Source: Dehalococcoidia bacterium (lineage in GTDB: Bacteria > Chloroflexota > Dehalococcoidia > Tepidiformales > Tepidiformaceae). From it: a stretch of DNA of 21,177 nt. The translations under genes were made by a program, and so were the position numbers. The stretch lies in the NCBI GenBank assembly GCA_009838385.1, contig VXRS01000107.1:1-21177 (forward strand). The letters run 5' to 3'. Positions within the stretch are counted from its first letter, which is position 1. Each line of letters starts with the position of its first letter. Of this stretch, positions 21,026 through 21,177 are shown one piece after another. The notes under the pieces were generated by a model. It was not told the DNA's origin and searched no databases. It saw only the letters and a list, made by a program, of their open reading frames with translations.

Positions 21026-21177
21026 CTACGGCAGGGACGTTTCGCCCATCAGGTATCGGTCGATGCCGCGGGCGGCGTCGCGGCCTTCGGCGATGGCCCA
21101 GACGATGAGGGACTGGCCGCGGGTCATGTCGCCGGCGGTGAAGATGCCGGGGACGCTGGTCATCTTGTTCTCGTCGG
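21026..21177 (-). CDS. gltD: glutamate synthase small subunit, C-terminal end
   Basis: Only the last 49 residues are inside the window: [20 protein letters not shown] then [20 protein letters not shown] and YLMGETSLP. The [35 protein letters not shown] run is the FAD/NADPH-binding end of the glutamate synthase beta subunit and its relatives (NADPH-dependent oxidoreductases). The subunit feeds electrons from NADPH to the large subunit, which makes glutamate from glutamine and 2-oxoglutarate. The rest lies beyond the right edge. A relative such as a sulfide-dehydrogenase-type subunit is possible but less likely. Confidence 0.88.
   Translation of the reverse strand, partial: DENKMTSVPGIFTAGDMTRGQSLIVWAIAEGRDAARGIDRYLMGETSLP

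Overview
GC-rich bacterial chromosome in which a compact integrated element, about 9.6 kb long, interrupts a run of housekeeping genes. The gene content (smpB next to ssrA, an S41 carboxyl-terminal protease, an OmpR/histidine-kinase pair, dxs, an all-trans prenyl synthase of the DDILGIWGD type, gltD) and the heavy use of GTG/TTG starts fit a high-GC Gram-positive or Chloroflexota-type bacterium. Chloroflexota is my best guess, but it is an inference without a phylogenetic marker.

Left flank (1-4190, all minus strand): a beta-propeller protein, ctpA, smpB, two very small unknown genes, and then the 5' end of the tmRNA gene ssrA, which runs off the left edge behind a recognisable promoter. SmpB and tmRNA work together in ribosome rescue, so this is a trans-translation locus with two tiny genes between its parts.

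Integrated element (about 4191-13834): bounded by a 12-bp direct repeat (TTCCAGTTATGT) containing TTATGT, the usual core-proximal half of a Xer-type site. One small gene on the plus strand sits at the left end. The rest lies on the minus strand: terminase large subunit, HNH endonuclease, head-completion protein, gp10-like protein, HK97-fold capsid, prohead protease, head-tail connector, portal, and two small cysteine-pair (zinc-ribbon-like) proteins. At the right end is a separate operon: coiled-coil protein, XerC/D-like integrase, secreted protein. There are no genes for tail, tape measure, lysis, replication or a recognisable repressor. Capsid and packaging genes without tail genes are the hallmark of a capsid-forming phage satellite (cf-PICI type). 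The order of the head genes is reshuffled relative to ordinary siphoviruses. Upstream of terminase lies a 300-bp tract with a 5-bp period (GGCNN on the minus strand). The protease gene carries an in-frame stop in a conserved N-terminal segment, so the element may be decaying or may use a restart.

Right flank (13835-21177): a two-gene minus-strand unit, one member with 14-residue tandem repeats; an orphan VapB/RHH-type antitoxin; then on the plus strand a response regulator and histidine kinase, dxs and a prenyl diphosphate synthase (isoprenoid supply); then on the minus strand a translationally coupled pair of conserved unknown genes and the C-terminus of gltD at the right edge. Four-base GTGA/ATGA stop-start overlaps recur inside and outside the element and were used to choose several starts.
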